From: Winogradskyella litoriviva
Lineage (GTDB): Bacteria > Bacteroidota > Bacteroidia > Flavobacteriales > Flavobacteriaceae
DNA: 64,000 nucleotides
Direction of reading: 5' to 3'
NCBI RefSeq assembly: GCF_013249065.1
Contig: NZ_JABRWQ010000003.1
Span: forward strand, 496,001-560,000
Notes under the pieces: generated by a model
The model's input: only the letters and a program-made list of their open reading frames with translations
The model's database searches: none
Told to the model about the DNA's origin: nothing
Translations under genes and position numbers: made by a program
Shown: in pieces, positions 44,006 through 52,935 of the stretch
How positions within the stretch are numbered: the first letter of the stretch is position 1
How the letters are laid out: every line of letters begins with the position of its first letter

Positions 44006-44869
44006 ATGAGGCAATTAAAAATCACCAAGCAAGTTACCAACAGAGAAGATAAATCTTTAGATAAATATTTACAAGATATAAGTAAGATTCCGTTGATTAC
44101 TGCAGATGAAGAAGTTGAGCTAGCACAGCTCATAAGAAAAGGTGATCAGGCAGCATTAGATAAATTAACAACGGCTAATTTAAGGTTTGTTGTTTCCGTT
44201 GCAAAACAATACCAAAATCAAGGGTTAAAATTACCAGATTTAATTAATGAAGGTAATGCAGGTTTGGTAAAAGCAGCAAAACGTTTTGATGAAACTAGAG
44301 GTTTTAAGTTCATTTCTTACGCAGTATGGTGGATTAGGCAAGCTATTTTACAAGCTTTGGCAGAACAATCTCGTATTGTACGTTTACCATTAAATAAAAT
44401 TGGTACTATTAATAAGATTAATAAAGCGTTTTCTCATTTAGAACAAATAAACCAAAGACCTCCAAATGCAGATGAAATTGCTCGCGAACTAGATATTAGT
44501 GAACGTGAAGTAAAACAATCTATGAAAAATTCTGGTCGTCATCTTTCAATGGATGCACCATTAAAGGATGGAGAAACGTTTAGTCTTTACGACGTTGTAA
44601 GTTCTGGTGAATCACCAAGACCTGACAAAGCGTTAATGAAAGAATCTTTAAATACAGAAGTTGAACGTGCGCTAGAAACACTTACTCAAAAAGAAAGTGA
44701 TGTTATTCGTTTAAACTTTGGCATAGGTGACCAACCACCAATGACACTCGAAGAAATAGGTAGTATTTACGACTTAACAAGAGAACGAGTAAGACAAATT
44801 AGAGAAAAAGGAATCAGAAGATTAAGACACGCTAGCAAGAGTAAAATCCTAAAAACGTATCTAGGATAA
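44006..44869 (+). CDS. rpoD: Primary RNA polymerase sigma factor (RpoD/SigA)
   Basis: The 287-residue housekeeping sigma of Bacteroidota, lacking region 1.1. Region 1.2 ([20 protein letters not shown]), region 2 with the core-binding and -10 reading helices ([45 protein letters not shown]), region 3 and region 4 with helix-turn-helix ([29 protein letters not shown]) are complete. Its changed region 2 and 4 specificity is what goes with the TTG/TAnnTTTG promoters seen throughout the window. rpsU follows with its own promoter. Confidence 0.97.
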   Translation: MRQLKITKQVTNREDKSLDKYLQDISKIPLITADEEVELAQLIRKGDQAALDKLTTANLRFVVSVAKQYQNQGLKLPDLINEGNAGLVKAAKRFDETRGFKFISYAVWWIRQAILQALAEQSRIVRLPLNKIGTINKINKAFSHLEQINQRPPNADEIARELDISEREVKQSMKNSGRHLSMDAPLKDGETFSLYDVVSSGESPRPDKALMKESLNTEVERALETLTQKESDVIRLNFGIGDQPPMTLEEIGSIYDLTRERVRQIREKGIRRLRHASKSKILKTYLG

Positions 44870-44921
44870 AAAATAAATTTCTAAAACCTTTAATTAATTT
44901 TTTATTTTCAAATAGTTAGCA

Positions 44922-44929
44922 TATATTTG
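44922..44929 (+). promoter_or_regulatory. -7 element of rpsU
   Basis: TATATTTG, exact TAnnTTTG, 41 bases before the rpsU start. Because this box lies just before the TTG at 44938, the longer reading frame from there would begin at about the transcription start, which supports the ATG at 44971. Confidence 0.7.
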
Positions 44930-44970
44930 CCGACCATTTGCAAGAATTAGTTAACAAAAATATATCGATA

Positions 44971-45165
44971 ATGATTAAAATCGAAATCAAAGAAGGAGAA
45001 AATATAGAACGTGCACTTAAGCGTTATAAGCGTAAACACAGAAATGTGCAAATTATGCAAAACCTTAGAGAATCTCGTTATTTCACTAAGCCTTCTGTTA
45101 AGAGAAGAAGAGAAATTCAGAAAGCTGAATACATTCAAGGTCTAAGAGATGCTGAAAACGTATAA
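44971..45165 (+). CDS. rpsU: 30S ribosomal protein S21
   Basis: 64 residues, highly basic, beginning MIKIEIKEGENIERALKRYKRKH, the standard S21 N-terminus; the rest (RESRYFTKPSVKRRREIQKAEYIQ) is typical of Bacteroidota S21. S21 sits at the platform of the 30S subunit near the anti-Shine-Dalgarno, of interest because Bacteroidota barely use Shine-Dalgarno pairing. The start at 44971 was chosen over a TTG 33 bases earlier. It follows rpoD and has its own promoter and terminator. Confidence 0.96.
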   Translation: MIKIEIKEGENIERALKRYKRKHRNVQIMQNLRESRYFTKPSVKRRREIQKAEYIQGLRDAENV

Positions 45166-45191
45166 TTTTTCTCAATTATAAAATAAAAATA

Positions 45192-45217
45192 AAAGAGTAG
45201 CATTTGTGCTGCTCTTT
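45192..45217 (+). terminator. Terminator of rpsU
   Basis: AAAGAGTAGCA, loop TTTG, TGCTGCTCTTT (one G-U pair) followed by more T. It starts 27 bases after the rpsU stop. Confidence 0.88.
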
Positions 45218-45292
45218 TTTTATGCAAAAAATCTACAAATCTAATATTAAAGGATCTCTTTACGAGATTCCTTTTCCTTAAAAGAATTAATT

Positions 45293-45808
45293 ATGCCAGT
45301 AATAAAAACTGTAAGAGGTAAACAACCGCAAATACCAGAAGATTGTTTTATTGCAGAGAATGCAACAATTGTTGGAGAAGTATCCTTAGGAAAACAATGT
45401 AGTATTTGGTTTAATGCTGTATTAAGAGGCGATGTTCATTTTATTAAAATAGGTAATAAAGTTAATATTCAAGATGGTGCTGTTATCCATGCTACTTATC
45501 AAAAATCACCAACAACAATTGGAAACAATGTATCTATAGGACATAATGCTCTTGTGCATGGTTGTACTATAAAAGATAATGTTCTTGTTGGTATGGGAAG
45601 TATTATTATGGACGACTGTATTGTAGAAAGCAATAGTATTATTGCAGCTGGCGCTGTAGTAACAAAAAATACAATTGTAGAATCTGGAAGTATTTATGCT
45701 GGTGTGCCAGCTAAAAAAGTGAAAGACATTAGTAAAGAACTTATTTCAGGCGAAATTGACCGTATTGCAAACAACTATATAAAGTATTCAAGCTGGTTTA
45801 AAGAATAG
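45293..45808 (+). CDS. Gamma-carbonic anhydrase-like hexapeptide-repeat protein
   Basis: 171 residues forming a left-handed beta-helix of hexapeptide repeats (IAENATIVGEVSLGKQCSI onward). Three His that bind the metal in gamma-class carbonic anhydrases have counterparts: His in GDVHFI is shifted, VIHATY and IGHNALVHGC are in place, with the DVHF/RGD turn typical of YrdA/PaaY-like proteins. Whether it hydrates CO2 or acts otherwise cannot be told. It follows the rpsU terminator and converges on a small minus-strand gene three bases past its stop. Confidence 0.85.
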   Translation: MPVIKTVRGKQPQIPEDCFIAENATIVGEVSLGKQCSIWFNAVLRGDVHFIKIGNKVNIQDGAVIHATYQKSPTTIGNNVSIGHNALVHGCTIKDNVLVGMGSIIMDDCIVESNSIIAAGAVVTKNTIVESGSIYAGVPAKKVKDISKELISGEIDRIANNYIKYSSWFKE

Positions 45809-45811
45809 AAA

Positions 45812-46159
45812 TTAGATACCAGAATTTATTCTTTTAATTAACACTTCTATACTTGATATTTCATTTATAACTTCAGCAATTAAAACTGTTGAAAGCGTAT
45901 TGTTTTCTTGTTTTAGAATGATTGGATATATTAAATTTTTTAAAGAAAATTTAGCTTCAAACTCATCTTTGTGGTAAAACTCAATTTCAAAATTGGTTTT
46001 ATTTCTAAAGTTTTTCCATATTTTGTTTTCAGAAAACACGTTGTGAGTTAATGTGCATAAGCTACATTGGTATGTAGAAGGACTTAGGAGTTTATGTCCT
46101 GCATCTAATAACGTATTTAACTTACCAGAATTAGCATTGTAAACAAAAAGTAATTTCAT
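45812..46159 (-). CDS. Hypothetical protein with CxxC-x3-H near the N-terminus
   Basis: 115 residues, no signal peptide, no membrane segment. The N-terminus MKLLFVYNANSGKLNTLLD is followed by STYQCSLCTLTH with Cys32, Cys35 and His39, then a charged second half. The pattern seems conserved in Bacteroidota as far as I remember, but I know no function. Convergent with the gamma-carbonic-anhydrase gene and 33 bases from murI, with which it shares strand. A metal-binding or redox role is only suggested by the CxxC. Confidence 0.65.
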   Translation of the reverse strand: MKLLFVYNANSGKLNTLLDAGHKLLSPSTYQCSLCTLTHNVFSENKIWKNFRNKTNFEIEFYHKDEFEAKFSLKNLIYPIILKQENNTLSTVLIAEVINEISSIEVLIKRINSGI

Positions 46160-46192
46160 ACTAAGTTAGTATGATTTAAAACTAAAACCTTA

Positions 46193-46972
46193 CTAAAAAA
46201 CTAAATAAGAGGTATCAAACTTATAATCTAAAATTGAATCTAAAATAACGACTTCACCGTTTGAATATAACTTTATAGTTGGCTCACATATATCTTCATT
46301 TAACAAAGAATGAGATGTTAAAATAGACTTTGTTTGTTTTGCTACTGCTAAGCCAGAATCTATAATCTTAACCTCAACAGGAAGCATTTTTGACAGCATT
46401 GGAATTAGGTATGGATAATGTGTACAACCCAACACTAAATAATCTATATTTTGTTCTAACATAGGTTTTAAATAGACTTCTAAAAGCGATTGCATTTCTT
46501 TAGAATTAACTTTACCTGCTTCTATAAGGGGAACAATACCTTCGCCTACTTGCTCTATTACTTTTATACCAGAAGCATATAGATCTGTAGTTTTATGAAA
46601 AAGCTGACTACTTAAAGTTCCTTTTGTTGCCAATATACCAATAGCTTTTGTTTGTGTATTTAAAGCAGCTGGTTTAATTGCAGGTTCAATGCCAATAAAA
46701 GGTATCGTATAATTTTCCCTTAGGTAATCAATAGCATTTGTTGTAGCGGTATTACATGCCACAACTATAATTTTACAACCCTTGTTTATGAGAAATTCGG
46801 TATTTTTTATACTGAGTTGAATAATTTCAGCATTTGATTTATTGCCATAAGGAGCATTTTTACTGTCTGCTAAATAAATACAATTTTCTTTAGGTAGGAG
46901 CGCATGGATTTCTTGGAAGATAGATGTACCTCCAATACCAGAATCGAAAATGCCAATAGGACTTTTGCTCAT
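46193..46972 (-). CDS. murI: Glutamate racemase (MurI)
   Basis: MurI makes D-glutamate for peptidoglycan. Both catalytic cysteines are present: Cys73 in VACNTATT and Cys183 in LGCTHYPY; the substrate-binding FDSGIGG is at 9-15. 259 residues is the usual length. It is the last gene of the uppS-bamA-ompH-ompH stretch, but a hairpin terminator lies 14 bases before its start, so its expression depends on read-through or a promoter inside that spacer. Confidence 0.95.
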   Translation of the reverse strand: MSKSPIGIFDSGIGGTSIFQEIHALLPKENCIYLADSKNAPYGNKSNAEIIQLSIKNTEFLINKGCKIIVVACNTATTNAIDYLRENYTIPFIGIEPAIKPAALNTQTKAIGILATKGTLSSQLFHKTTDLYASGIKVIEQVGEGIVPLIEAGKVNSKEMQSLLEVYLKPMLEQNIDYLVLGCTHYPYLIPMLSKMLPVEVKIIDSGLAVAKQTKSILTSHSLLNEDICEPTIKLYSNGEVVILDSILDYKFDTSYLVF

Positions 46973-46986
46973 TTGTACAAAAATAA

Positions 46987-47012
46987 AAAGTCGCTTAATA
47001 ATAAGCGACTTT
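46987..47012 (-). terminator. Hairpin between ompH and murI
   Basis: AAAGTCGCTTA, loop ATAA, TAAGCGACTTT; on the minus strand it follows the short ompH gene by 24 bases and ends in CTTTTTATTT. A complete intrinsic terminator or attenuator in front of murI. Confidence 0.8.
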
Positions 47013-47036
47013 CTAATTGTTTATTTTTACTTAGGA

Positions 47037-47537
47037 TTACATTCCTAATTGCTTTTTTACATCTGCCATAAGGTTTTTACCATCTGCAACGATAAGCATT
47101 GCTTCATCTACTACATATTCAAATCCTTGAGCCTTTGCAACAGCCTTAATTGCGTTATCAGCTTTCTCAACAATTGGCTTTAAAAGGTTAAATTCTTTTT
47201 CTTGCAATTGCTTTTGAGCTTGTTGTTGGTATTGACCTAAGCTTTGCTTCATACCTTCAACTTCTTGCATACGTGCTATGTTTTCTTCTTCAGTTTTAGA
47301 TTCTGCTTCAGCATTATATTGCTTATACTTTGCATCTAATTCTTTGTAAGAACCTTGAATTTCTGCTTCGTATGTTTTACTCAACTTTTCTATTTCCGCC
47401 TGTGCAACAGCATACTCTGGCATTGCTTTAATCAATTCTTGCTTATTAATATGAGCAATTTTACCTTGAGCCGAAGTAAAACCCGTAGCTCCAATAAAAA
47501 GTACCGCTGCAAATAAAAGTGTTTTTAAATTTTTCAT
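47037..47537 (-). CDS. OmpH/Skp-family periplasmic chaperone
   Basis: 166 residues with a signal peptide ending FTSAQ (about 1-24). The mature protein starts GKIAHINKQELIKAMPEY, the Skp core strand, then a long coiled coil (about 45-115) and a final core strand GFEYVVDEAMLIVADG. Skp-type trimers hold unfolded outer-membrane proteins in the periplasm before BamA inserts them. It is the second of two ompH paralogues after bamA, 50 bases from the first. Identity firm. Confidence 0.92.
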   Translation of the reverse strand: MKNLKTLLFAAVLFIGATGFTSAQGKIAHINKQELIKAMPEYAVAQAEIEKLSKTYEAEIQGSYKELDAKYKQYNAEAESKTEEENIARMQEVEGMKQSLGQYQQQAQKQLQEKEFNLLKPIVEKADNAIKAVAKAQGFEYVVDEAMLIVADGKNLMADVKKQLGM

Positions 47538-47587
47538 TTTTTTCTAATTTGTATTTGTGTGTTATAAATTACTAGTTGTTTTTGTTT

Positions 47588-48703
47588 TTACTCATTCTTC
47601 TTTGCTTTCGCTATAGAATCATTCTTTCTTACTTGTTTTTCACGTTCTTCACGTGCTTTTTTACGTTGCTCAATAATTTTATTTTTTCTATCCTCTAATG
47701 CCTTTTGGCGCGCTTCTCTTTCTTTTAATTTTTGTAAACGCTTTGCTTCTGCTATCTCAGCCGCTGTTTTAGGTTTTTTAATAGCTGTTGTGTCTTTTAC
47801 AACTACTCCTTTTGCTTTTGTGCTATCTGTTTTAACTATAGCAGTTTTTGCGTTATTTGTTGAGTCTACAACAATTGACTTAGTCGTTTCTGTTGATTCA
47901 GAAGCTTTATTTCTTGAATCAACTGACTTTTTACGACGCGCTTCTGCTTCTAATCGTTTCGCTTCTCGCAATTCCTCCTGAGCTATTCTTCTTTCTTCAA
48001 TAGCTTTTTCACGTTCTGCTCTTTTTGCCGCTAATTGCGCCTCGCGCTCTGCCTTGCGATCTTCTAATGCTTTTTGGCGATCATCTTTTGCTTCACTTAC
48101 AACAGGCACAACCTCTTCTTCCTCTAACTCTTTACGCTCCTTTTTGTTTTTTACTTGAGAGCGCTTAGATGTTCTTGTTATGGTTCTTAAAACCTGTTCA
48201 CTTATATCATAGCGTTCAGCAGAATAAAGCATCACAACATCGGCCGATTTATCAAAAACAAAATCATATTTTTTTGTTTCTGCGATTTCTTGTACCGCTG
48301 CAAATATCTGATCTTGGATTGGCTCAATTAATTGACGCTTTTGTATCATTAAATCACCATTAGGTCCAAATCGCTTTTGCTGGTAGTCTAAAACCTCTGC
48401 TTCTTCAAAGGAAATATCTTCAAAACGCTCATCATACAATTCTTTAGTTAAAAGAACACTTTCATTGTCGAGTTCTTTCTTTTTTTGCTCAATTGCATTT
48501 AGTTTAGTTTCTATTTCGGATTTCCAATTTTGAACCTTTTTATCGAGTTGTGTAGAGGCCTCTTGATATTCTGGTACATTTTGTAAAATATACTCTGTAT
48601 CAATATATCCAATCCTAACACCTCGTTGTGCATTTGCACTAAAGCTCAATAACCCTATTATTAATAAAAAAAGAACTTTGAATTTCATCATTTTTGTTTT
48701 CAT
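47588..48703 (-). CDS. OmpH/Skp-family protein with long charged C-terminal extension
   Basis: The start at 48703 (Met of MKTKMMKFKVLF) is chosen because a consensus promoter box at 48771-48764 overlaps the first possible start at 48766; Met26 or Met27 of the long frame are also possible. A signal peptide ends ANAQ, then the Skp core (GVRIGYIDTEYILQNVPEYQ; YDFVFDKSADVVMLY) and coiled coil. Beyond the core, about 180 residues are extra: Lys/Arg/Glu/Ala-rich helices with repeated QKALEDRK and AKRAERE units, broken by a Ser/Thr-rich stretch. Such tails are not needed for Skp function. It follows bamA by 79 bases. Confidence 0.85.
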   Translation of the reverse strand: MKTKMMKFKVLFLLIIGLLSFSANAQRGVRIGYIDTEYILQNVPEYQEASTQLDKKVQNWKSEIETKLNAIEQKKKELDNESVLLTKELYDERFEDISFEEAEVLDYQQKRFGPNGDLMIQKRQLIEPIQDQIFAAVQEIAETKKYDFVFDKSADVVMLYSAERYDISEQVLRTITRTSKRSQVKNKKERKELEEEEVVPVVSEAKDDRQKALEDRKAEREAQLAAKRAEREKAIEERRIAQEELREAKRLEAEARRKKSVDSRNKASESTETTKSIVVDSTNNAKTAIVKTDSTKAKGVVVKDTTAIKKPKTAAEIAEAKRLQKLKEREARQKALEDRKNKIIEQRKKAREEREKQVRKNDSIAKAKKNE

Positions 48704-48763
48704 GTTTTGAGACATTTTTTTCGTAATACTAAAATGTGTCATTTCTTTAGTGTTACTAATCCT

Positions 48764-48771
48764 CAAATTTA
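48764..48771 (-). promoter_or_regulatory. -7 element of the long ompH gene
   Basis: TAAATTTG on the minus strand, exact TAnnTTTG. No TTG is found at the -33 position. It places transcription start near 48757 and so argues against the longest reading frame. Confidence 0.5.
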
Positions 48772-48844
48772 ACGAAATATATTCTTAAAAATTTTAACAC
48801 GCGATGAATTTCTTATTATGCTATTAGAAAATATCGTGCCAAAC

Positions 48845-51424
48845 TTAAAATTGTTGTCCAATAATAAAGTGAGTTTCCCAGTTTTTAACTTGAGTTCCAT
48901 AAGGAGATTCATCAAACGCATGACCAAAGTCTATACCAAGTAAACCAAAGGCTGGCATAAATATTCTAAGTCCAAAACCTGCAGATCTTTGTAGCTTAAA
49001 AGGGTCAAAATCTTTAAATTCATTTACAGAACTACCTGCTTCTAAGAAAGATAATGCATAAATTTTTGCAGACGAACCTAATGTAATAGGATAACGTAAC
49101 TCTAACGAGAATTTATTATAAATAGATCCACCATCAGTATCTGACAATGATTGATTTGGATAACCACGTAACTGTACTACTTCTCTACCATCTAAAGAAT
49201 AATTAGCTAAACCGTCTCCTCCAACAAAGAATCTTTCGAAAGGAATTACACCTCTTGAGTTATTATAAGCTCCAAGGAATCCAAATTCCATACTTGGTCT
49301 TAAAACAAATTTCTTAGTTAAAGACTGATACCATTCTGCCTTAAACTTTACCTTATAAAACTCTAACCATTTAAAACGTTCTTGGTCTATTTCAGCAATT
49401 CTTTCATAATCACTTGAATCTGAAGCATCCAAACCATCTCTTTCGTCTATTAAAGCTTTATAATCCACACCATTTACTAAAGAATATGGGAATGAGAATT
49501 TTGCCGAAACACTAAAACTAGATCCGCCTGTTGGGAAGATTGGATCTACTCTAAGGTCACTTCTACTTAATCCTACAGTATAAGAGAGATTATTTGAGTA
49601 ACCATCACCAAAAGTAAATAGACTAGTTGTATAATTATTTAAATTATAATGTTGAAAACTTAAGGCTTGAGATAACACAAAATAATCATCTGGCTTAGAA
49701 AGTCTTGTAGATAATCCAAAAGTTAAACCTGTAATATTAAAACTCCTATCTTTATCTGCACCTCCTGATGATGAATCGTATAAAAATTGTTTAGAGTGCG
49801 ACAATGATGTTGACATTTGGTAAGGCTTTTTACCACCAAGCCAAGGCTCACTAAATGAAAAACTATACGTTTGAAAATATTGACTTGCTTGTAATCTTAA
49901 TGCTAAACTTTGACCATCTCCTCTAGGAACGGGTTTATAAGCATCTTTCTTAAAAATATCTTTAATTGAAAAATTATTAAATGATAACCCTAAAGTACCA
50001 ATAAAGCCTCCTCCACCATAACCACCTTGTAGTTGTATCTGACTTGAACCTTGTTCTACAACAGAGTATTCAACATCTAACGTACCATCTACAGGATTTG
50101 GGTTCTTAATATTAGGTGTTATTTGTTGCGCATCAAAAAATCCAAGTTGTCCTAATTCTCTAATTGTTCTAATAATATCAGATTTTCTATACAACTGACC
50201 TGGACGTGTTCTAATCTCTCTATAAACCACATGGTCATTAGTTACATCGTTACCTACAACTGTAACATTATTAAAGTACGCAGGTTTACCTTCAGATATT
50301 CGGATTTCCATATCGATAACATTACCTTCTGCACTTACCTCAACCGGATTTATAGTTGAAAACATATAACCATTGTTTTGGTACGCGTTAGTTATATCTT
50401 GAGCATCTGGATTTGTTTCATCCGAAATACGTTCTCGCAATTCTACTCCATTGTAAGTATCGCCTTCTTTTATACCTAATAAAAGTGCTAATTGCCTATC
50501 TGAATAAACGGTATTACCTACAAATGTAATTTTACCAAAGGTGTATTTTTCACCTTCTTCTACTTTAATATCTAAACTAATTGTTTTCTCGTCAATGTAA
50601 GAAATAGAATCTGAAATAACTCTTGCATCTCTATAACCGTTTTCTTTATAATAATCGACTAAACTTACTAGATCTGTTCTAAAATCGTCTTCAATATACT
50701 TAGAACGCTTTAATATACGTAAAGGGCTAAGACTTTTTTGCTTCGTGTTTTTCATAGCTTTACGAAGCTTCTTATCCGTCATTTTATCATTACCCTCAAA
50801 ATTAATGGACTTTATTTTAACTTTCTCACCTTTATTGATATCTACAAGCATATTTACACGCTCTTTTTCAACAGAATCAATTACTTGAGAAGTGGTAACT
50901 TTTACTTTAGTATTTAAAAAACCTTTCTTTCTATATTTATTAGTAAGATAATTTTTAGTGGTTGCAATAAGATTTTCTGTAACCTTTACGCCTGGTTTTA
51001 ATTTGTTTTCAGAAATCAGTTCATCCTTTTTACCTTTTTTAATACCCTCAATAGTGAGGTCTTTTAATTCGGGTAAATCACTTAAATTAATCTCTAAATC
51101 GGCTGTATTACCATCAATATTTATAATATATATATCTATGCTGCTAAAGAGGTTAGATTTCCATAAAGTTTTTACTGCATTGGCAATTTTTTCACCACCA
51201 ACTTGGATTTCTTCATCCCTTCTAAGTTTAGAATAGGCAATAATTGTTTGCGCACTAAAATTAGTATTACCTGTAACGGTAATGTCTTTAATTAAATAGG
51301 TTTCTCCACCTTCTACTTGAGCATTACTATTAAATGAAATTGTAAAGAGGAATACAGTACAAAAAAGCTTTAATGTTGACTTCAATACTGAATTATTAGG
51401 TAAGTTGTTCGCTTGTTTTTCCAA
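48845..51424 (-). CDS. bamA: Outer-membrane protein assembly factor BamA (Omp85)
   Basis: 859 residues. The signal segment (about 17-36, ending NSNAQ) is followed by five POTRA-like domains (about 40-430; repeats such as LIKDITVTGNTNFSAQTI and INFEGNDKMTDKKLRKAM) and a 16-strand barrel. The VRGYP-like lid motif is present as QLRGYPNQSL, and the protein ends in HFIIGQQF with a C-terminal Phe. BamA inserts barrel proteins such as SusC into the outer membrane. Its start overlaps the uppS end by 29 bases, so translation is coupled. Confidence 0.96.
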   Translation of the reverse strand: MEKQANNLPNNSVLKSTLKLFCTVFLFTISFNSNAQVEGGETYLIKDITVTGNTNFSAQTIIAYSKLRRDEEIQVGGEKIANAVKTLWKSNLFSSIDIYIINIDGNTADLEINLSDLPELKDLTIEGIKKGKKDELISENKLKPGVKVTENLIATTKNYLTNKYRKKGFLNTKVKVTTSQVIDSVEKERVNMLVDINKGEKVKIKSINFEGNDKMTDKKLRKAMKNTKQKSLSPLRILKRSKYIEDDFRTDLVSLVDYYKENGYRDARVISDSISYIDEKTISLDIKVEEGEKYTFGKITFVGNTVYSDRQLALLLGIKEGDTYNGVELRERISDETNPDAQDITNAYQNNGYMFSTINPVEVSAEGNVIDMEIRISEGKPAYFNNVTVVGNDVTNDHVVYREIRTRPGQLYRKSDIIRTIRELGQLGFFDAQQITPNIKNPNPVDGTLDVEYSVVEQGSSQIQLQGGYGGGGFIGTLGLSFNNFSIKDIFKKDAYKPVPRGDGQSLALRLQASQYFQTYSFSFSEPWLGGKKPYQMSTSLSHSKQFLYDSSSGGADKDRSFNITGLTFGLSTRLSKPDDYFVLSQALSFQHYNLNNYTTSLFTFGDGYSNNLSYTVGLSRSDLRVDPIFPTGGSSFSVSAKFSFPYSLVNGVDYKALIDERDGLDASDSSDYERIAEIDQERFKWLEFYKVKFKAEWYQSLTKKFVLRPSMEFGFLGAYNNSRGVIPFERFFVGGDGLANYSLDGREVVQLRGYPNQSLSDTDGGSIYNKFSLELRYPITLGSSAKIYALSFLEAGSSVNEFKDFDPFKLQRSAGFGLRIFMPAFGLLGIDFGHAFDESPYGTQVKNWETHFIIGQQF

Positions 51425-52136
51425 ATCTTCGTTCTCTATTTTGATAATTTATGATCGCCTCATACAAATTTTCTTTTTTAAAATCTGGCCATAAAATATC
51501 TGTAAAATATAATTCTGCGTAGGCAATTTGCCAAAGTAAAAAATTACTAATACGTTGTTCTCCACTTGTGCGAATAAGTAAGTCTACGTCTGGTAAATTT
51601 TGCGTGTAAAGATGCTTATTAATAATTGATTCATCAATACTTTCAGAAGAAATTATATTATTTTTAACTTTAACTGATATTTCTTTAACAACATTTACAA
51701 TTTCTTCACGAGAACCATAGCTTAATGCTAAAGTTAATGTCATATTAGTATTGTTCTTAGTCTTTTCTATAACTTCTAAAAGTTCTTTATGAGCTTTAGT
51801 AGGTAAATCCTTTAAACAGCCAATTGCATTAAGTTTGATACTATTGTCTTGTAACGTCTTAATTTCTTTCTTTAGTGATTTTACTAAAAGTTTCATTAAG
51901 GTTTGAACCTCTAACTTTGGTCTATTCCAATTTTCTGTAGAAAACGCATAAAGTGTTAAGTTTTTAACACCCAGCTCTGCGCTAGCCTCAACGGTTTGTC
52001 TTACCGATTTAGTTCCGTTTTCATGTCCAATTGCTCTTATTAACCCTTGTTGTTTGGCCCAACGTCCATTGCCATCCATTATAATTGCAATGTGATGGGG
52101 AAGCTTTTCTTTATTTATTTGTTCTTTAATACTCAT
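51396..52136 (-). CDS. uppS: Undecaprenyl diphosphate synthase (UppS)
   Basis: UppS makes the C55 lipid carrier for cell-wall and surface glycans. The catalytic Asp21 is in IIMDGNGRWAKQQG, and RTSGEQRISNFLLWQIAYAELYF shows the diphosphate-binding Arg and Ser. The start at 52136 (MSIKEQ) gives 246 residues and leaves one base after the DUF6089 stop; a longer frame from 52169 would overlap that gene. Cytoplasmic. It overlaps bamA downstream, the usual order in this phylum. Confidence 0.96.
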   Translation of the reverse strand: MSIKEQINKEKLPHHIAIIMDGNGRWAKQQGLIRAIGHENGTKSVRQTVEASAELGVKNLTLYAFSTENWNRPKLEVQTLMKLLVKSLKKEIKTLQDNSIKLNAIGCLKDLPTKAHKELLEVIEKTKNNTNMTLTLALSYGSREEIVNVVKEISVKVKNNIISSESIDESIINKHLYTQNLPDVDLLIRTSGEQRISNFLLWQIAYAELYFTDILWPDFKKENLYEAIINYQNRERRFGKTSEQLT

Positions 52137-52137
52137 T

Positions 52138-52827
52138 TTAAAAATTACAATAGCAAGGTCGTCGACCAAAGGTGTAAGTTAATGTAAATCCGGTAAACAT
52201 GTACCAATCATTATTATTAGTATTTCCAAAACTATATTGTTCTCTAAAATCTGCATCTGGCGTGCTACCATCTATTTCATCTGAAAAAGTGTAACGCGCT
52301 CCTATTTCTGCAGCTAAAATAAACTGATTAGTAATATTTGTTTTATAACCTAATGCCATAGGTATACCAAAAGCCCAACTGCTTGTGTTTTCTGATACAA
52401 TCTCACCAACTTCTGAAAAATAGAAATTATCATGATGGGCTAAAGTAATTCCAGAATACAAATATGGAGTTCCCTTCATACCACTTGTATGCAAATCAAA
52501 ATCCAAAAATGTAAATTCCATTCCTGCCGAAATTTCTGTGATATTGGTATTAAATTCGTAACCGCGCTGTACTCTTCTGGCATCATCTGATTTGCCATCA
52601 AGCCCTTCTAAATCTGTAAAAACAACAGAAACTCTAAACGAATGTCTTGGGCTTCTATTCCATTTAGCCAATAGGCCAAAAGCAAATTGGTTTGGCGAAA
52701 TATATTTACTAGAACCTACATCACCAATAAAATTACTTCCACCTGCAAAAATACCAACCTCATAAATTTGAGCCTCAGCTGTATTAATGATAAATGAACC
52801 TAATAAAAAAAGAAAAAAATACCTCAT
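52138..52827 (-). CDS. DUF6089-family outer-membrane beta-barrel protein
   Basis: 229 residues from the chosen start (MRYFFLFLL at 52827); the frame extends to 52875 but that region carries the promoter. Signal peptide ends TAEAQ, then YEVGIFAGGSNFIGDVG and alternating aromatic strands of a small eight-stranded barrel (FGLLAKWNRSPRHSFR, PYLYSGITLAHH). This family is usual just upstream of uppS-bamA in flavobacteria. Function unknown; the gene order suggests a part in outer-membrane assembly. It ends with two Cys (RRPCYCNF), an odd tail. Confidence 0.85.
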   Translation of the reverse strand: MRYFFLFLLGSFIINTAEAQIYEVGIFAGGSNFIGDVGSSKYISPNQFAFGLLAKWNRSPRHSFRVSVVFTDLEGLDGKSDDARRVQRGYEFNTNITEISAGMEFTFLDFDLHTSGMKGTPYLYSGITLAHHDNFYFSEVGEIVSENTSSWAFGIPMALGYKTNITNQFILAAEIGARYTFSDEIDGSTPDADFREQYSFGNTNNNDWYMFTGFTLTYTFGRRPCYCNF

Positions 52828-52844
52828 AAATTTTTCAAAGTTTG

Positions 52845-52875
52845 CAAATATAACAATTAAGAATTTGTGGAACAA
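52845..52875 (-). promoter_or_regulatory. Promoter of the DUF6089-uppS-bamA operon
   Basis: On the minus strand TTG (52875-52873), 20 bases, TATATTTG (52852-52845), an exact -7 box 18 bases from the start codon at 52827. A short leader. Confidence 0.75.
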
Positions 52876-52935
52876 TTTGAAACAAAATGTATTACAGATT
52901 AACTGTTTTTAAAGGTATTTATTGTAAAAAAAGTA

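Noticed and set aside
44938..44970. Longer rpsU starting at TTG 44938
   Set aside because: It would start at about the transcription start after the TATATTTG box, and S21 proteins begin with the MIKI-type N-terminus at 44971.
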